Assembly (NCBI RefSeq): GCF_014648175.1 | Contig: NZ_BMQP01000010.1 | Coordinates: 62,001-126,000 of the forward strand | From: Planobispora rosea | GTDB taxonomy: Bacteria > Actinomycetota > Actinomycetes > Streptosporangiales > Streptosporangiaceae | DNA length: 64,000 nt | Reading direction: 5' to 3' | Shown here: positions 43,585 through 52,119 of the stretch, one piece after another | How the letters are laid out: every line of letters begins with the position of its first letter | Numbering within the stretch: position 1 is the stretch's first letter | The notes under the pieces: model-generated | What the model saw: only the letters and a program-made list of their open reading frames with translations | The model's database searches: none | What the model was told of the DNA's origin: nothing | Translations under genes and position numbers: made by a program

Positions 43585-44394
43585 TCAGGGAGTGCTTTGC
43601 CGGGCGACGATGTGGCGGGCGCGGGGGCGGTGGTCCCACCGGCCCTGTGGGGCGCCCCGCAGGAACTCCGCGCGGAGGCCGGCCACGAAGGTGTCCCCGC
43701 GGGCGATGGCGAGAGCGCTCAACGGCCCTGACCGGACGTAGGCGTCGAAGAAGGCCGGCGCGTCGGGATGGGACATCGGGTGGGATGGACGGTCGTCCCG
43801 TTCGATGACCGCGCCCTGCGCGCGCAGCGTGGGCACGAGCTCGTCCTCCCATGCGCTGTCCCCGGCCGGCACGTGCCGGCGGACCACCGCGTCCATCCGG
43901 GCGAACGGCCCGTCGGACTCGGTGACGTCCGGCCAGTAGACGACGGAGAGCACTCCCCCGGGGCCGAGTGCGGCCAGCCATGACGTGATGGCGTGCTCCG
44001 GCCGGGGAAGCTGCTGGAGGCCGAACACGGAGACCACGGCGGCGCAGTTGCCCGTCCAGCGCGGGTCGAGGGTTGAGGCGTCCCCCTCGACGACGGTGAC
44101 GCCGGGCCGGTCGCCCGCCCGCAGGCGTGCGCGCCGGACCATCTCCGCGGACAGGTCGATGCCGACGATCTCACGATCGGGGAAGAGCTCGATCAGGGCG
44201 TCCAGCTCGGGGAACGTCCCGCAGCAGGGCACCAGGACCGGGCCGGAGCGGGTGTCGTCGATTTCGACAGCCTGCACCGCAGCGGTCACCCAGGGGGCGA
44301 AGCGGGGGACGAAGTAGGCGTCGTACCCCTCCGCAGCTCCGTCCCAGCCGGCGGCGATGCGTTCGAGGCGGTCGTTCACAGCCTGGTCGTTCAC
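43585..44394 (-). CDS. Class I SAM-dependent methyltransferase
   Basis: A 269-residue methyltransferase-fold protein: GPVLVPCCGTFPELDALIELF in the SAM-loop position (the usual DxGxGxG is VPCCGTFP, an altered loop), IVGIDLSAEMVRRARL, VTVVEGDASTLD, and LAALGPGGVLSVVYWPD. Substrate unknown. Its start overlaps the stop of the upstream DinB-family gene by 4 bp (ATGA), so they form an operon. The altered glycine loop may still bind SAM, as in related ubiE-like proteins. Confidence 0.8.
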   Translation of the reverse strand: MNDQAVNDRLERIAAGWDGAAEGYDAYFVPRFAPWVTAAVQAVEIDDTRSGPVLVPCCGTFPELDALIELFPDREIVGIDLSAEMVRRARLRAGDRPGVTVVEGDASTLDPRWTGNCAAVVSVFGLQQLPRPEHAITSWLAALGPGGVLSVVYWPDVTESDGPFARMDAVVRRHVPAGDSAWEDELVPTLRAQGAVIERDDRPSHPMSHPDAPAFFDAYVRSGPLSALAIARGDTFVAGLRAEFLRGAPQGRWDHRPRARHIVARQSTP

Positions 44395-45023
44395 AGCGTG
44401 GCCGCGATCCTTTCCGCGCCTCGTCCGGACAGTCCGGCGAGCCCGGCGGCGCGGCCGGTCGCCAGCAGGAGCAGGTCGCCCACCGGGCCGCGGATCTCGT
44501 CCGGTCCTTCGCCCGCGGACCAGTCCAGGTCGGTCGCGACCAGCCGCATGCCCTCGAAACGGCGTCGGGCGCCGTAGAAGAGGCTGACGCGGACGTGGTC
44601 GAGGGCGGCGGCGGCCTGCTGTGTGGGCATCTCCCGGGTACGGCCCAGCGGGCGGGCGATGTCCTGCCCGTGCACCAGCGCGTCGACCAGCGGGTCCAGC
44701 GGACCGGCGCCGGGCGCGCGGTGGTCCGAGCCCGCCGTCGCGCGCACCTGCTCGATGAACTCCGCGGGCCGGTACCGGGCAGCCCGCTGCCGGGCGGCGG
44801 TGGAGGTCATCCGGTCCCAGTCACCCCGCGCTCTGATCATGCCCGTGATCGTACCCAGCAGGGTGGTGCGGGTGGACAGCGTCAGGTGGGCGGCCACGTC
44901 ATGGACCGTCCAACCGGGGCACAGCGAGTCCGCCGCCCACTCGTGCGGTTCCAGCTCGTCCAGGAAGTCGGCGAGGCTCAGGCGCTCGGCGGTCAGCCAG
45001 GTCATGATCGTGTTGCTGTCCAT
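44391..45023 (-). CDS. Maleylpyruvate isomerase-family (DinB-like) mycothiol-dependent enzyme
   Basis: A 210-residue protein of the TIGR03083/MDMPI group: WLTAERLSLADFLDELEPHEW, LCPGWTVHDVAAHLTLS with the conserved metal His, and DALVHGQDIARPLG with the second His region; a C-terminal GPVGDLLLLATGRAAGLAGL matches the sterol-carrier-like end. These enzymes use mycothiol as cofactor or substrate. The gene is the first of a two-gene operon with a methyltransferase and is divergent from the CysRS-like gene. Confidence 0.85.
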   Translation of the reverse strand: MDSNTIMTWLTAERLSLADFLDELEPHEWAADSLCPGWTVHDVAAHLTLSTRTTLLGTITGMIRARGDWDRMTSTAARQRAARYRPAEFIEQVRATAGSDHRAPGAGPLDPLVDALVHGQDIARPLGRTREMPTQQAAAALDHVRVSLFYGARRRFEGMRLVATDLDWSAGEGPDEIRGPVGDLLLLATGRAAGLAGLSGRGAERIAATL

Positions 45024-45155
45024 GGTCGGTCCTCCGTGTCATGTCCGCACCGGCGTGGCGCCGTACAGCATCACTACGAACCGGGCCCGGCTGGATGGAC
45101 ACCGTCCCCGAGAATTTTTTCGGCCCTCTGATCACCCTCCCGTTAGGCTCGGGGC

Positions 45156-45977
45156 ATGTTGCGGCTCCATGACGCGGTGCGGCGGCGGGCCGAGCCGGTC
45201 GTGCCGGAGGGCGCCCGTTCCCTGCGGCTGTACGCCTTCGGCCCGCCCGCCGGGCACCGGCTCCACCTGGGGGACCTCCGGTCGTTCCTGCTGGCCGACC
45301 TGGTCGGGCGGCTCGCTGGACGGCGCCGGGTGCGGGTGCTGACCTGCCACGTGACCGACGGGGAGGCGTTCGCCGACGACCTGCCTGCGCTGAACGTCCG
45401 GCCTCCGGACCGCTCGCTGCCGGTGGATGAGGCGATGGCGCTGTTGTCCGGATCTGCCCCCGGGGTGACCGAGCCGGGCACGCCTCCCGGACTGATCGTC
45501 CTCGATCCGGGCGTGCCGGGGACCGCCCGGTGGACCGGGAGCGGGCGGCTGTCCTTCGAGGGCCGGGAGCTCCTCCCCGGGCAGGACGGATCCGGTTCCG
45601 TACGGCTCCGGGACGTCGCGGAGGCGGACCTGGATCCGCTGGCCGTACGGCTGGCGCTGCTGGGACACCGCTACCGCGAGGACGCGGAGCTCACCTGGGA
45701 CGCCCTGCGCGCCGCCGACGGGACCCTGCGGCTCTGGCGTTCCCGGGTCGCGACGTGGTCGGAGGCGCCGAGCGCCCCGATGCCCGCCGACCGGGTCGCC
45801 GCGATCGAGGGCGCCCTCGACGACGATCTCGCCACCCCGCTCGCCCTGCGGCTCATGGACGAGCTGGAACGGGACGAGTCACTCGCCCCCGGCTCCCGCT
45901 TCGAGGCGTTCCTCCACCTCGACCAGATCCTCGCCCTGGCCCTCCCCTCGGAGATCGGCCGCCCCCCGGCCGGTTAA
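45156..45977 (+). CDS. CysRS/MshC-like protein lacking KMSKS
   Basis: A 273-residue protein resembling a shortened cysteinyl-tRNA synthetase. The HIGH-type region reads FGPPAGHRLHLGDLRSFLLA (about 24-43), followed by VRVLTCHVTDGE as in the CysRS Rossmann core. Where CysRS has VDGxKMSKSLGN it reads FEGRELLPGQDGSG, then VRLRDVAEADLDPLAVRLAL and HRYREDAELTWDAL follow the CysRS order, and ALDDDLATPLAL matches the helical domain. Zinc-binding CX.. and KMSKS are gone and the middle is shortened. ATG 45156 is supported by TAGGCT 6 nt upstream. Likely a non-catalytic or altered-function paralogue. Confidence 0.75.
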   Translation: MLRLHDAVRRRAEPVVPEGARSLRLYAFGPPAGHRLHLGDLRSFLLADLVGRLAGRRRVRVLTCHVTDGEAFADDLPALNVRPPDRSLPVDEAMALLSGSAPGVTEPGTPPGLIVLDPGVPGTARWTGSGRLSFEGRELLPGQDGSGSVRLRDVAEADLDPLAVRLALLGHRYREDAELTWDALRAADGTLRLWRSRVATWSEAPSAPMPADRVAAIEGALDDDLATPLALRLMDELERDESLAPGSRFEAFLHLDQILALALPSEIGRPPAG

Positions 45978-46007
45978 ATGTCGGTGCCGCCCGATAGCGT
46001 CGCGATC

Positions 46008-46487
46008 ATGAGTGAGAACGGTGTCGCCGTGCGGCGGGCGCAGGCGCGGGATCTGGACGGTGTGGTGGCCTGCAGTGCGGCGCTGTTCGCCGAGGACGCG
46101 GGCGCCCGCGACCCGGCGCTGAACGTGAACTGGCCCCGGGAGTACGGCGCGGCGAAGTTCGCCGAGGCCATCGGCGACCCCGGCCGCCTGGTGCTGGTGG
46201 CCGACGACGGCGGGCAGGTCATCGGCCACCTGACCGGTTCGGTGTCCGGTCCCACCCCGATGCGCCCGGTCGTGGTGGCCACCCTCGGCAGCGTCTACGT
46301 CCGGCCCGCCTACCGCGGCCAGAAGATCGGCGCCCGGCTGGTGGCGGAGTTCCGGGCCTGGGCCCGCGAGAACGGCGCGCAGTACGCCGGGGTGACCGCG
46401 TACGCGGGCAACGAGGGGGCGTCCCGCTTCTTCGAGCGCAACGGCTTCGGGATGCACGCGGTGGTCCGGGAGACGGCCCTCATCTGA
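46008..46487 (+). CDS. GNAT-family N-acetyltransferase
   Basis: A 159-residue GNAT protein with the acetyl-CoA loop VRPAYRGQKIGARLVAEF (about 98-115) and NEGASRFFERNGFGMH (motif B). Substrate unknown. ATG 46008 (MSENGVAV) is preferred to ATG 45978, which touches the previous stop codon, because a TAGCGT hexamer lies exactly 7 nt before 46008. If 45978 is used, the protein has ten more residues and is coupled to the CysRS-like gene. Confidence 0.85.
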   Translation: MSENGVAVRRAQARDLDGVVACSAALFAEDAGARDPALNVNWPREYGAAKFAEAIGDPGRLVLVADDGGQVIGHLTGSVSGPTPMRPVVVATLGSVYVRPAYRGQKIGARLVAEFRAWARENGAQYAGVTAYAGNEGASRFFERNGFGMHAVVRETALI

Positions 46488-46506
46488 CGCGGCACTTAAC
46501 TTACGA

Positions 46507-46557
46507 GCCACGTGACTTACATTTGATGCTACTTACCTCTGACGTAAGTTACGTGGC
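46507..46557. promoter_or_regulatory. Imperfect 14-bp inverted repeat upstream of the ATPase gene
   Basis: GCCACGTGACTTAC (46507-46520) and GTAAGTTACGTGGC (46544-46557) are inverted with one mismatch, 23 bp apart. Several ACTTAC words also occur between and beside them. The stretch is clearly more AT-rich than its surroundings and ends 15 bp before the ATG, so it is a good operator or promoter candidate. Confidence 0.55.
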
Positions 46558-46572
46558 ATGTTAGTTTGAGTT

Positions 46573-47973
46573 ATGGCCTCTCAACGTTTTGTCGGTCGCG
46601 CAGCGGAGCTGGAGGCGCTGGAACACTGGTGGGAGAGCCCTTTCCCACGTCCCGGGCTGGTATGGGGTCGCCGTCGTGTCGGCAAAACCGCCCTCATCGA
46701 ACACTTCGCCGCCGGACGACGTGTCGTCTTCCACACGGCGGCGCGGCGCCCCGTCCTGGACGAACTGGCGGAGCTCTCCAACCGGATGGCGGCCACCGTC
46801 TCGATCTCCGGACGCGACCTGCGCACGCGGCCGTACGAACGCTGGGAGGACCTGCTGGAGGAACTCGCCCTCGCAGCCCGCGACGAACCGCTCCTGCTGG
46901 TCCTCGACGAGTTCCCTGAGCTGATCGCCATATCTCCGGCGCTGCCGGGAATCCTCCGGGCGTTCCTCGACCGGTCACGCGGGAAGACACAGTTGCGCAT
47001 CCTGATATGCGGATCGTCGGTACGCACGATGGAGGCCATCCAGGACTACCGGGAGCCGCTCTACGGACGGTTCGACCTGACCCTGCTGCTCCACCCTTTC
47101 CGCCCGCACGAGGCCGCAGCGATGCTGCCCGGGCTCCGGCCCGCGGAGCGCGCGCTGGTCTACGGAATCGTCGGCGGAATGCCGCAGTATCTCGAATGGT
47201 GGGACCAGGACGCGTCGGTGACCGACAACCTCCGGCGACTCGCCTGTCGTCCGGGCTCCATACTGCTCACCGAAGGTGACCGGGTGGTCAATTCCGAAGC
47301 CGAGGCCGGCAGCCTTCCCGCCGTGGTGCTCTTCGCCATCGCCTCCGGCAAGACCAAGCACCAGGAGATCGCTGACGCGATCAAGACGGAACCGAGCCGT
47401 ACTCTGGACCGGCTCATCCAGATGCGGCTGGTGGAACGTCAGATTCCAGTGACCGAAGACCCCCGGCGCAGCCGTAAGAGGATCTACCGCATCGCCGACA
47501 ACTTCCTCGCCTTCTATCTGGGTGTGCTCGAAAGCTATCGAGCCGAGATTGAGCGTGGACTCGGCCCTGCCATCGTCGGCGAGATCGTCTCCGATCTGGA
47601 CGACCACATGGGGGCGGTGTACGAGGAGGCTTTCCGGGAGCACCTCAGACGCCTGGCAGTGGCCGGGCGTCTGGGCCCGTCCGTCGTCGCGGTGGGCCCG
47701 TGGTGGCGCACCGATGGGCAGGATCAGATCGACGCGGTGGTCATCGGGCGGCGCAACCGTACGAAGGTGCCCGTCATGGTAGGTGAGTCCAAGTGGGCTC
47801 GCGAGGTGGACGCGGCACGGCTCTGCCGCAAGCTCGCCGCCAAGACAACCGAGTTGACCGCGGCCCCAGACGATCTCACCTATGCCGTCTGCGCCCGCGA
47901 GTCGATCGTCAACGCCTCTCCCGAGATTCTCACCGTCACGGCCACCGACATCTTCGCCTCGGACCTCACCTGA
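46573..47973 (+). CDS. ATPase with DUF234-like C-terminal nuclease domain
   Basis: A 466-residue protein of the archaeal-type STAND/AAA ATPase group: FVGRAAELEALEHWW (N-terminal box), Walker A WGRRRVGKTALI (about 31-42), Walker B LLLVLDEFPEL (about 110-120), sensor ILICGSSVRTM, then a winged helix (KHQEIADAIKTEPSRTLDRL) and a DUF234 domain ending in DQIDAVVIGRR, PVMVGESKWARE (about 385-407), which has the D...ExK layout of PD-(D/E)XK nucleases. Such genes move between bacteria and archaea and are often found singly. Its promoter region carries an inverted repeat and is AT-rich. Role unknown. Confidence 0.82.
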   Translation: MASQRFVGRAAELEALEHWWESPFPRPGLVWGRRRVGKTALIEHFAAGRRVVFHTAARRPVLDELAELSNRMAATVSISGRDLRTRPYERWEDLLEELALAARDEPLLLVLDEFPELIAISPALPGILRAFLDRSRGKTQLRILICGSSVRTMEAIQDYREPLYGRFDLTLLLHPFRPHEAAAMLPGLRPAERALVYGIVGGMPQYLEWWDQDASVTDNLRRLACRPGSILLTEGDRVVNSEAEAGSLPAVVLFAIASGKTKHQEIADAIKTEPSRTLDRLIQMRLVERQIPVTEDPRRSRKRIYRIADNFLAFYLGVLESYRAEIERGLGPAIVGEIVSDLDDHMGAVYEEAFREHLRRLAVAGRLGPSVVAVGPWWRTDGQDQIDAVVIGRRNRTKVPVMVGESKWAREVDAARLCRKLAAKTTELTAAPDDLTYAVCARESIVNASPEILTVTATDIFASDLT

Positions 47974-47985
47974 CCGGCGGACGCG

Positions 47986-48462
47986 TCAGAGGGCGTGCGG
48001 GGCGACGACGATGCCGTCCTCGTCGCTGTAGAGCCAGGAGCCCGGGGCGAAGGTGACCTCGCCGAAGGTGACGGGGACGTCGATCTCGCCGGCGCCGTCC
48101 TTGGCGCTCTTGCGGGGGTTGGAGCCGAGGGCCTTGATCCCCAGGTCGAGAGTGGCGAAGGCCGCGGTGTCCCGGACCGCCCCGTTGATCACGACGCCGG
48201 ACCAGCCCGAGGCGACGGCGGAGGCGGCGATCAGGTCGCCCATCAGGGCGGTGCGCAACGAGCCCGCGCCGTCCACGACCAGGACCCGGCCCTGTCCCGG
48301 CGTCGCCAGAACCTGCTTGACCAGGGCGTTGTCCTCCAGGCAGCGGATGGTGGCGATGGGGCCGGCGAAGCGGGGGCGCAGGCCGTACGAGCGGAACTGC
48401 GTCACGCAGCTCGCCAGGATGTCGCCGTGGGCGTCGATGAGATCGGCGGTCGTGAACTCCAT
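47986..48462 (-). CDS. RraA-family protein (RNase E regulator / HMG aldolase type)
   Basis: A 158-residue RraA-like protein: [14 protein letters not shown] at the start, [24 protein letters not shown] (about 82-105), [17 protein letters not shown] with the conserved Arg-Asp, and [14 protein letters not shown] at the end. The GAVRD and DEDG sites bind the metal and substrate in 4-hydroxy-4-methyl-2-oxoglutarate aldolases. RraA in enterobacteria inhibits RNase E. Which activity applies here is not clear. It is 12 bp from the convergent ATPase gene. Confidence 0.88.
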   Translation of the reverse strand: MEFTTADLIDAHGDILASCVTQFRSYGLRPRFAGPIATIRCLEDNALVKQVLATPGQGRVLVVDGAGSLRTALMGDLIAASAVASGWSGVVINGAVRDTAAFATLDLGIKALGSNPRKSAKDGAGEIDVPVTFGEVTFAPGSWLYSDEDGIVVAPHAL

Positions 48463-48548
48463 GCGCCGAATTCTGGCGGATACGACAATGGCGCCCCTAC
48501 GTCGGGGGGCTGACAGACTTGCTGGGACATGTCACCTAGGAGGTCTTT

Positions 48549-51119
48549 GTGAGGTTCCGGCCGTATGCCTGGATGCCCCGATCGCTGAAGTGGCTCGCGC
48601 GGGCGGTCACCGTCATCGTGGTGCTCGGGCTGGCTCTCGGCGGGGTGGTCGTGTGGAACGTGCGGGCGTCCTTCCCCCAGCTCTCGGGCGAGCTCAAGGT
48701 CGCCGGCCTGGCCGGAAAAGTCACTGTATACCGTGATAAAAACGGCATCCCGCACATTTATGCGGACTCCTCGGAGGACCTCCTCCTCGCCCAGGGATAC
48801 GTCCACGCCCAGGACCGGTTCTTCGAGATGGACTTCCGGCGGCACCTGACCGCCGGGCGGCTCTCGGAGATGTTCGGCTCCTCGACGCTCGTCGAGGACA
48901 AGGTCATCCGGACCATGGGCTGGCGGAGGGTGGCCGAGCAGGAGCTGCCGATGCTGACCGAGCAGACCAGGCACGCCCTCGACTCCTACGCCGCGGGCGT
49001 GAACGCCTGGCTGGAGAGCCGCCGGGGGGCGGCGGACAGGAGCCTGGAGTACGCGGTCCTGAAGCTGACCAACTCCGGCTACCAGCCCGAGCCCTGGACC
49101 CCGGCCGACTCCCTCTCCTGGCTCAAGGCCATGGCCTGGGACCTGCGCTCCAACATGTCCGACGAGATCAGCCGGGCGCTCGCGGCGACGAAGCTGCCCG
49201 CCGAGCGGGTGGAGCAGCTCTGGCCGGAGTACCCCTTCGGCACCAACCGGCCGATCGTGACCCGGGGCGCGGTCTCCGGCGGGAAGTTCGACCAGGACGC
49301 CGACCCGCGCGAGGAGCGCGAGCGGGAGAACGAGAACGCCACGCGTCTCGACGCCGACGTGCTGACCCGCGCCTCGCGGGCCCTGCGGGCCGTGCCGAGC
49401 CTGATGGGCGACCCCGCGGGCGGGAACGGCATCGGCTCCAATTCCTGGGTGGTGAGCGGCGAGCACACGGCCTCCGGCAAGCCGCTGCTGGCCAACGACC
49501 CGCACCTGTCGGCCGCCCTGCCCTCGGTCTGGTACCAGGCGGGGCTGCACTGCCGTACGAAGAGCGCCGCCTGCCCCTTCGACGTCACGGGGTTCACCTT
49601 CTCCGGAGTGCCCGGCGTGATCATCGGGCACAACGGGAAGATCGCCTGGGGCTTCACCAACCTCGGTCCCGACGTCGCCGACCTGTACCTGGAGAAGATC
49701 AAGGACGGCTCCCACCTGCTGAGGGGCGAGTGGAAACCGCTCACCACCCGGACCGAGACGATCCAGGTGGCCGGGGGCGAACCGGTCCGCCTGCAGGTCC
49801 GGGAGACCACGCACGGGCCGATCATCTCCGACGTCATGACGGACGTGCGCGAGGCGCTGCCCGGCGCGACGAGGACCGCGGGTGAGCAGGCCGACGCGGT
49901 CGCGCTCCGGTGGACCGCGCTGGAGCCCGGCCCGACCGCGGATGCGATCTTCGCCCTCAACACGGCGCAGAACTGGCAGGAGTTCCGCGCGGCGGCCGCC
50001 AAGTTCCAGGTGCCCGCGCAGAACATCGTCTACGCCGACACCGAGGGCAACATCGGCTACCAGGCGCCCGGCCGGATCCCCGTCCGCGCCCGCGGCGACG
50101 GAACCTGGCCGGTGCCCGGCTGGACCGGCGAGTACGACTGGAAGGGCACGATCCCCTTCGACGAGCTGCCCAGCCTCTACAACCCGCCGGAGGGCTACAT
50201 CGTGACCGCCAACAACGCGGTCGCCGACCCGGCCGTCTACCCGCACCTGCTCACCCGGGACTGGGCGTACGGCTACCGCTCCCAGCGCATCCGGGACCGC
50301 CTGACCGCGGCGCTGAAGGAGGGCAAGGTGGACGCCGCCGCGATGAGCGCCCTGCAGCAGGACACCCACAACGGCTTCGCCCGGTTCCTGGTGCCGAAGC
50401 TGATGGACCTGGACGTGGCCGGTCCCGCGAAGCAGGCCCGCGAGCTGCTGCGCGGGTGGGACGGCTCCCAGCGGGCGGACTCCGCCCCGGCGATGTACTT
50501 CAACGCCGTCTGGCGGCACCTGCTCATCGCGGCCTTCAACGACGACCTGCCCGAGGGCGCCCGGCCGGGAGGCGGCGACCGGTGGTTCGAGGTGGTCCGC
50601 GCGATGCTGGAGCGGCCCGGCGACCCGTTCTGGGACGACGTCACCACGGACGGCGTCAAGGAGGGCCGGGACGACATCCTGCGCCGGGCCATGGGCCTGG
50701 CCTACGACGAGCTGAACGAGCGTCTCGGCCCGGACCCCCGGGACTGGCGCTGGGGCGACCTGCACGCCCTGAAGCCGACCCACCAGTCGCTGGGTTCCTC
50801 GGGCGTCGCCCCGATCGAGTGGCTGTTCAACCGGGAACCGCTCCCGGTGGCCGGAAACGACGACGCGGTCAACGCCGCCGGCTGGGACGTGCAGGAGGAC
50901 TACGCGGTGGGCTGGCTGCCGTCCATGCGGATGGTCGTCGACCTGGCCGACCCCGACAGGTCCCAGTGGATCAACCTGACCGGCGCGTCCGGGCACGCCT
51001 TCCACGCCAACTACGCCGACCAGGCGCCGCTGTGGGCGAGCGGGCGGACCACCCCGATGCACGCCCGCGAGGAGTCGGTGCGGAAGGCGGCGGCGAACAC
51101 GCTGACGCTCGTCCCGTGA
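48549..51119 (+). CDS. Penicillin acylase-family (S45) N-terminal nucleophile hydrolase
   Basis: An 856-residue precursor. It starts with an N-terminal membrane helix or signal (about 18-37, AVTVIVVLGLALGGVVVWNV), an alpha chain (VTVYRDKNGIPHIYADSSED, GYVHAQDRFFEMDFRR), a spacer with GNGIGSNSWVVSG in which the Ser of NSW (about 300) becomes the new N-terminal nucleophile after self-cleavage, then the beta chain with NDPHL and GHNGKIAWGFTNLG. Homologues hydrolyse acylated beta-lactams or acyl-homoserine lactones. GTG 48549 is preceded by AGGAGGT. Substrate unknown; no quorum genes nearby. Confidence 0.9.
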   Translation: MRFRPYAWMPRSLKWLARAVTVIVVLGLALGGVVVWNVRASFPQLSGELKVAGLAGKVTVYRDKNGIPHIYADSSEDLLLAQGYVHAQDRFFEMDFRRHLTAGRLSEMFGSSTLVEDKVIRTMGWRRVAEQELPMLTEQTRHALDSYAAGVNAWLESRRGAADRSLEYAVLKLTNSGYQPEPWTPADSLSWLKAMAWDLRSNMSDEISRALAATKLPAERVEQLWPEYPFGTNRPIVTRGAVSGGKFDQDADPREERERENENATRLDADVLTRASRALRAVPSLMGDPAGGNGIGSNSWVVSGEHTASGKPLLANDPHLSAALPSVWYQAGLHCRTKSAACPFDVTGFTFSGVPGVIIGHNGKIAWGFTNLGPDVADLYLEKIKDGSHLLRGEWKPLTTRTETIQVAGGEPVRLQVRETTHGPIISDVMTDVREALPGATRTAGEQADAVALRWTALEPGPTADAIFALNTAQNWQEFRAAAAKFQVPAQNIVYADTEGNIGYQAPGRIPVRARGDGTWPVPGWTGEYDWKGTIPFDELPSLYNPPEGYIVTANNAVADPAVYPHLLTRDWAYGYRSQRIRDRLTAALKEGKVDAAAMSALQQDTHNGFARFLVPKLMDLDVAGPAKQARELLRGWDGSQRADSAPAMYFNAVWRHLLIAAFNDDLPEGARPGGGDRWFEVVRAMLERPGDPFWDDVTTDGVKEGRDDILRRAMGLAYDELNERLGPDPRDWRWGDLHALKPTHQSLGSSGVAPIEWLFNREPLPVAGNDDAVNAAGWDVQEDYAVGWLPSMRMVVDLADPDRSQWINLTGASGHAFHANYADQAPLWASGRTTPMHAREESVRKAAANTLTLVP

Positions 51120-51142
51120 GGCCCCGAAGAGACGGCCGGGAG

Positions 51143-51589
51143 TCACTCCCCGCCGGAGCGCCTCCGCGCCGCCCTGACCCACCACGGCGGGACGCGCGGG
51201 TAGTTCCCGTCCTCCAGGTTCGCCAGCCGCTCGAAGACGTTCCACGACGCCTGGTTCCCGCAGACCAGCATCGAGACGATCACCGCGACGACGTAGAGCG
51301 GGAGCATCACGGGGCCCACGCAGACGGCGTACTGCGAGGCGTGCCGGTCCTCGTGGCGGAGCAGGGCGCCGCTGAGGTAGCCCTCCGCCTCATCGTGCCG
51401 GGTCAGGACCACGTTGCCGACGGTGAACGCCCCCGCGACCGGGAACGGGATGCGGTAGCCGTGCGCCAGGATCAGCCCGTCGGGCCCCGGCGTCACCCGC
51501 GCGCGGCCGAGGCGGGCCACCAGCAGCCCCAGGGGCGTGGACAGGTTCACGTAGTTGATCGTCCGCCGCATCCGGTGCCATCGCCGCAT
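51143..51589 (-). CDS. Small membrane protein with HExxH motif
   Basis: A 148-residue protein: a basic start, a beta-rich segment (VTPGPDGLILAHGYRIPFPV), the motif LLRHEDRHASQYAV (H-E-D-R-H about 97-101), a hydrophobic helix (PVMLPLYVVAVIVSMLVCG) and a conserved tail NVFERLANLEDGNYPRVPPWW. The HExxH motif and the later Glu/Asp could form a minimal zinc-metallopeptidase site, but this family is not one I can name with confidence. It is 23 bp from the convergent penicillin acylase and 14 bp downstream of the flavin reductase gene. No signal peptide seen. Confidence 0.65.
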   Translation of the reverse strand: MRRWHRMRRTINYVNLSTPLGLLVARLGRARVTPGPDGLILAHGYRIPFPVAGAFTVGNVVLTRHDEAEGYLSGALLRHEDRHASQYAVCVGPVMLPLYVVAVIVSMLVCGNQASWNVFERLANLEDGNYPRVPPWWVRAARRRSGGE

Positions 51590-51603
51590 ACGGTGATTGT
51601 GGG

Positions 51604-52101
51604 CTATCCCGACAGCCGACGGTAGCGGCCCTCGTGGTAGAGCAGGGGCGAGCCGTCGGCCGGAGTCGCCACCGCGACCACCTCACCGACGACGATCGAG
51701 TGGTCGCCGCCGTCGTGGACCGCGGCCGTCCGGCACTCGACGGTGGCCAGGGCGTCGTCGAACAGCGCGACGCCGAGCCGGCCGTGGTGGTGCGGGTGTC
51801 CCTTGAGCCGGCCCTCGATGGGACGGCCCCGGTGGGCGAAGAAGCGGGAGGCGTCCTCGGCGGTGTCCCGCAGGACCGACACCCCCCACACCCCGGCCGA
51901 GAGCACGGCGCCGTGGAAGCGGGCGATCTTCTCCACGCAGAACAGTGCGAGCAGGGGGTCGAGGGAGACCGAGGCGAAGGAGTTGACGGTCATCGCGTAG
52001 TCGGTCCCGCCGAGCCGGGTGGTGACGATCGCGACGCCGGTCGCGAAACGCCCCACCGCCCTGCGGTAGGCGTCGCGATCGACCCGTTCCTCTGACTGCA
52101 C
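51604..52101 (-). CDS. Flavin reductase-family FMN-binding protein
   Basis: A 165-residue split-barrel flavin reductase: FATGVAIVTTRLGGTDYAMTVNSFASVSLDP (about 20-50, flavin-binding loop), GVWGVSVLRDTAEDASRFFA, and GDHSIVVGEVVAVATP near the end. Such proteins supply reduced flavin to a two-component monooxygenase; no oxygenase gene is next to it. GTG 52101 is chosen: TAGGGT lies exactly 7 nt upstream on the minus strand; the longer ATG start at 52119 lies before that hexamer. Confidence 0.88.
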   Translation of the reverse strand: MQSEERVDRDAYRRAVGRFATGVAIVTTRLGGTDYAMTVNSFASVSLDPLLALFCVEKIARFHGAVLSAGVWGVSVLRDTAEDASRFFAHRGRPIEGRLKGHPHHHGRLGVALFDDALATVECRTAAVHDGGDHSIVVGEVVAVATPADGSPLLYHEGRYRRLSG

Positions 52102-52119
52102 GGAGGCCACCCTATGCAA

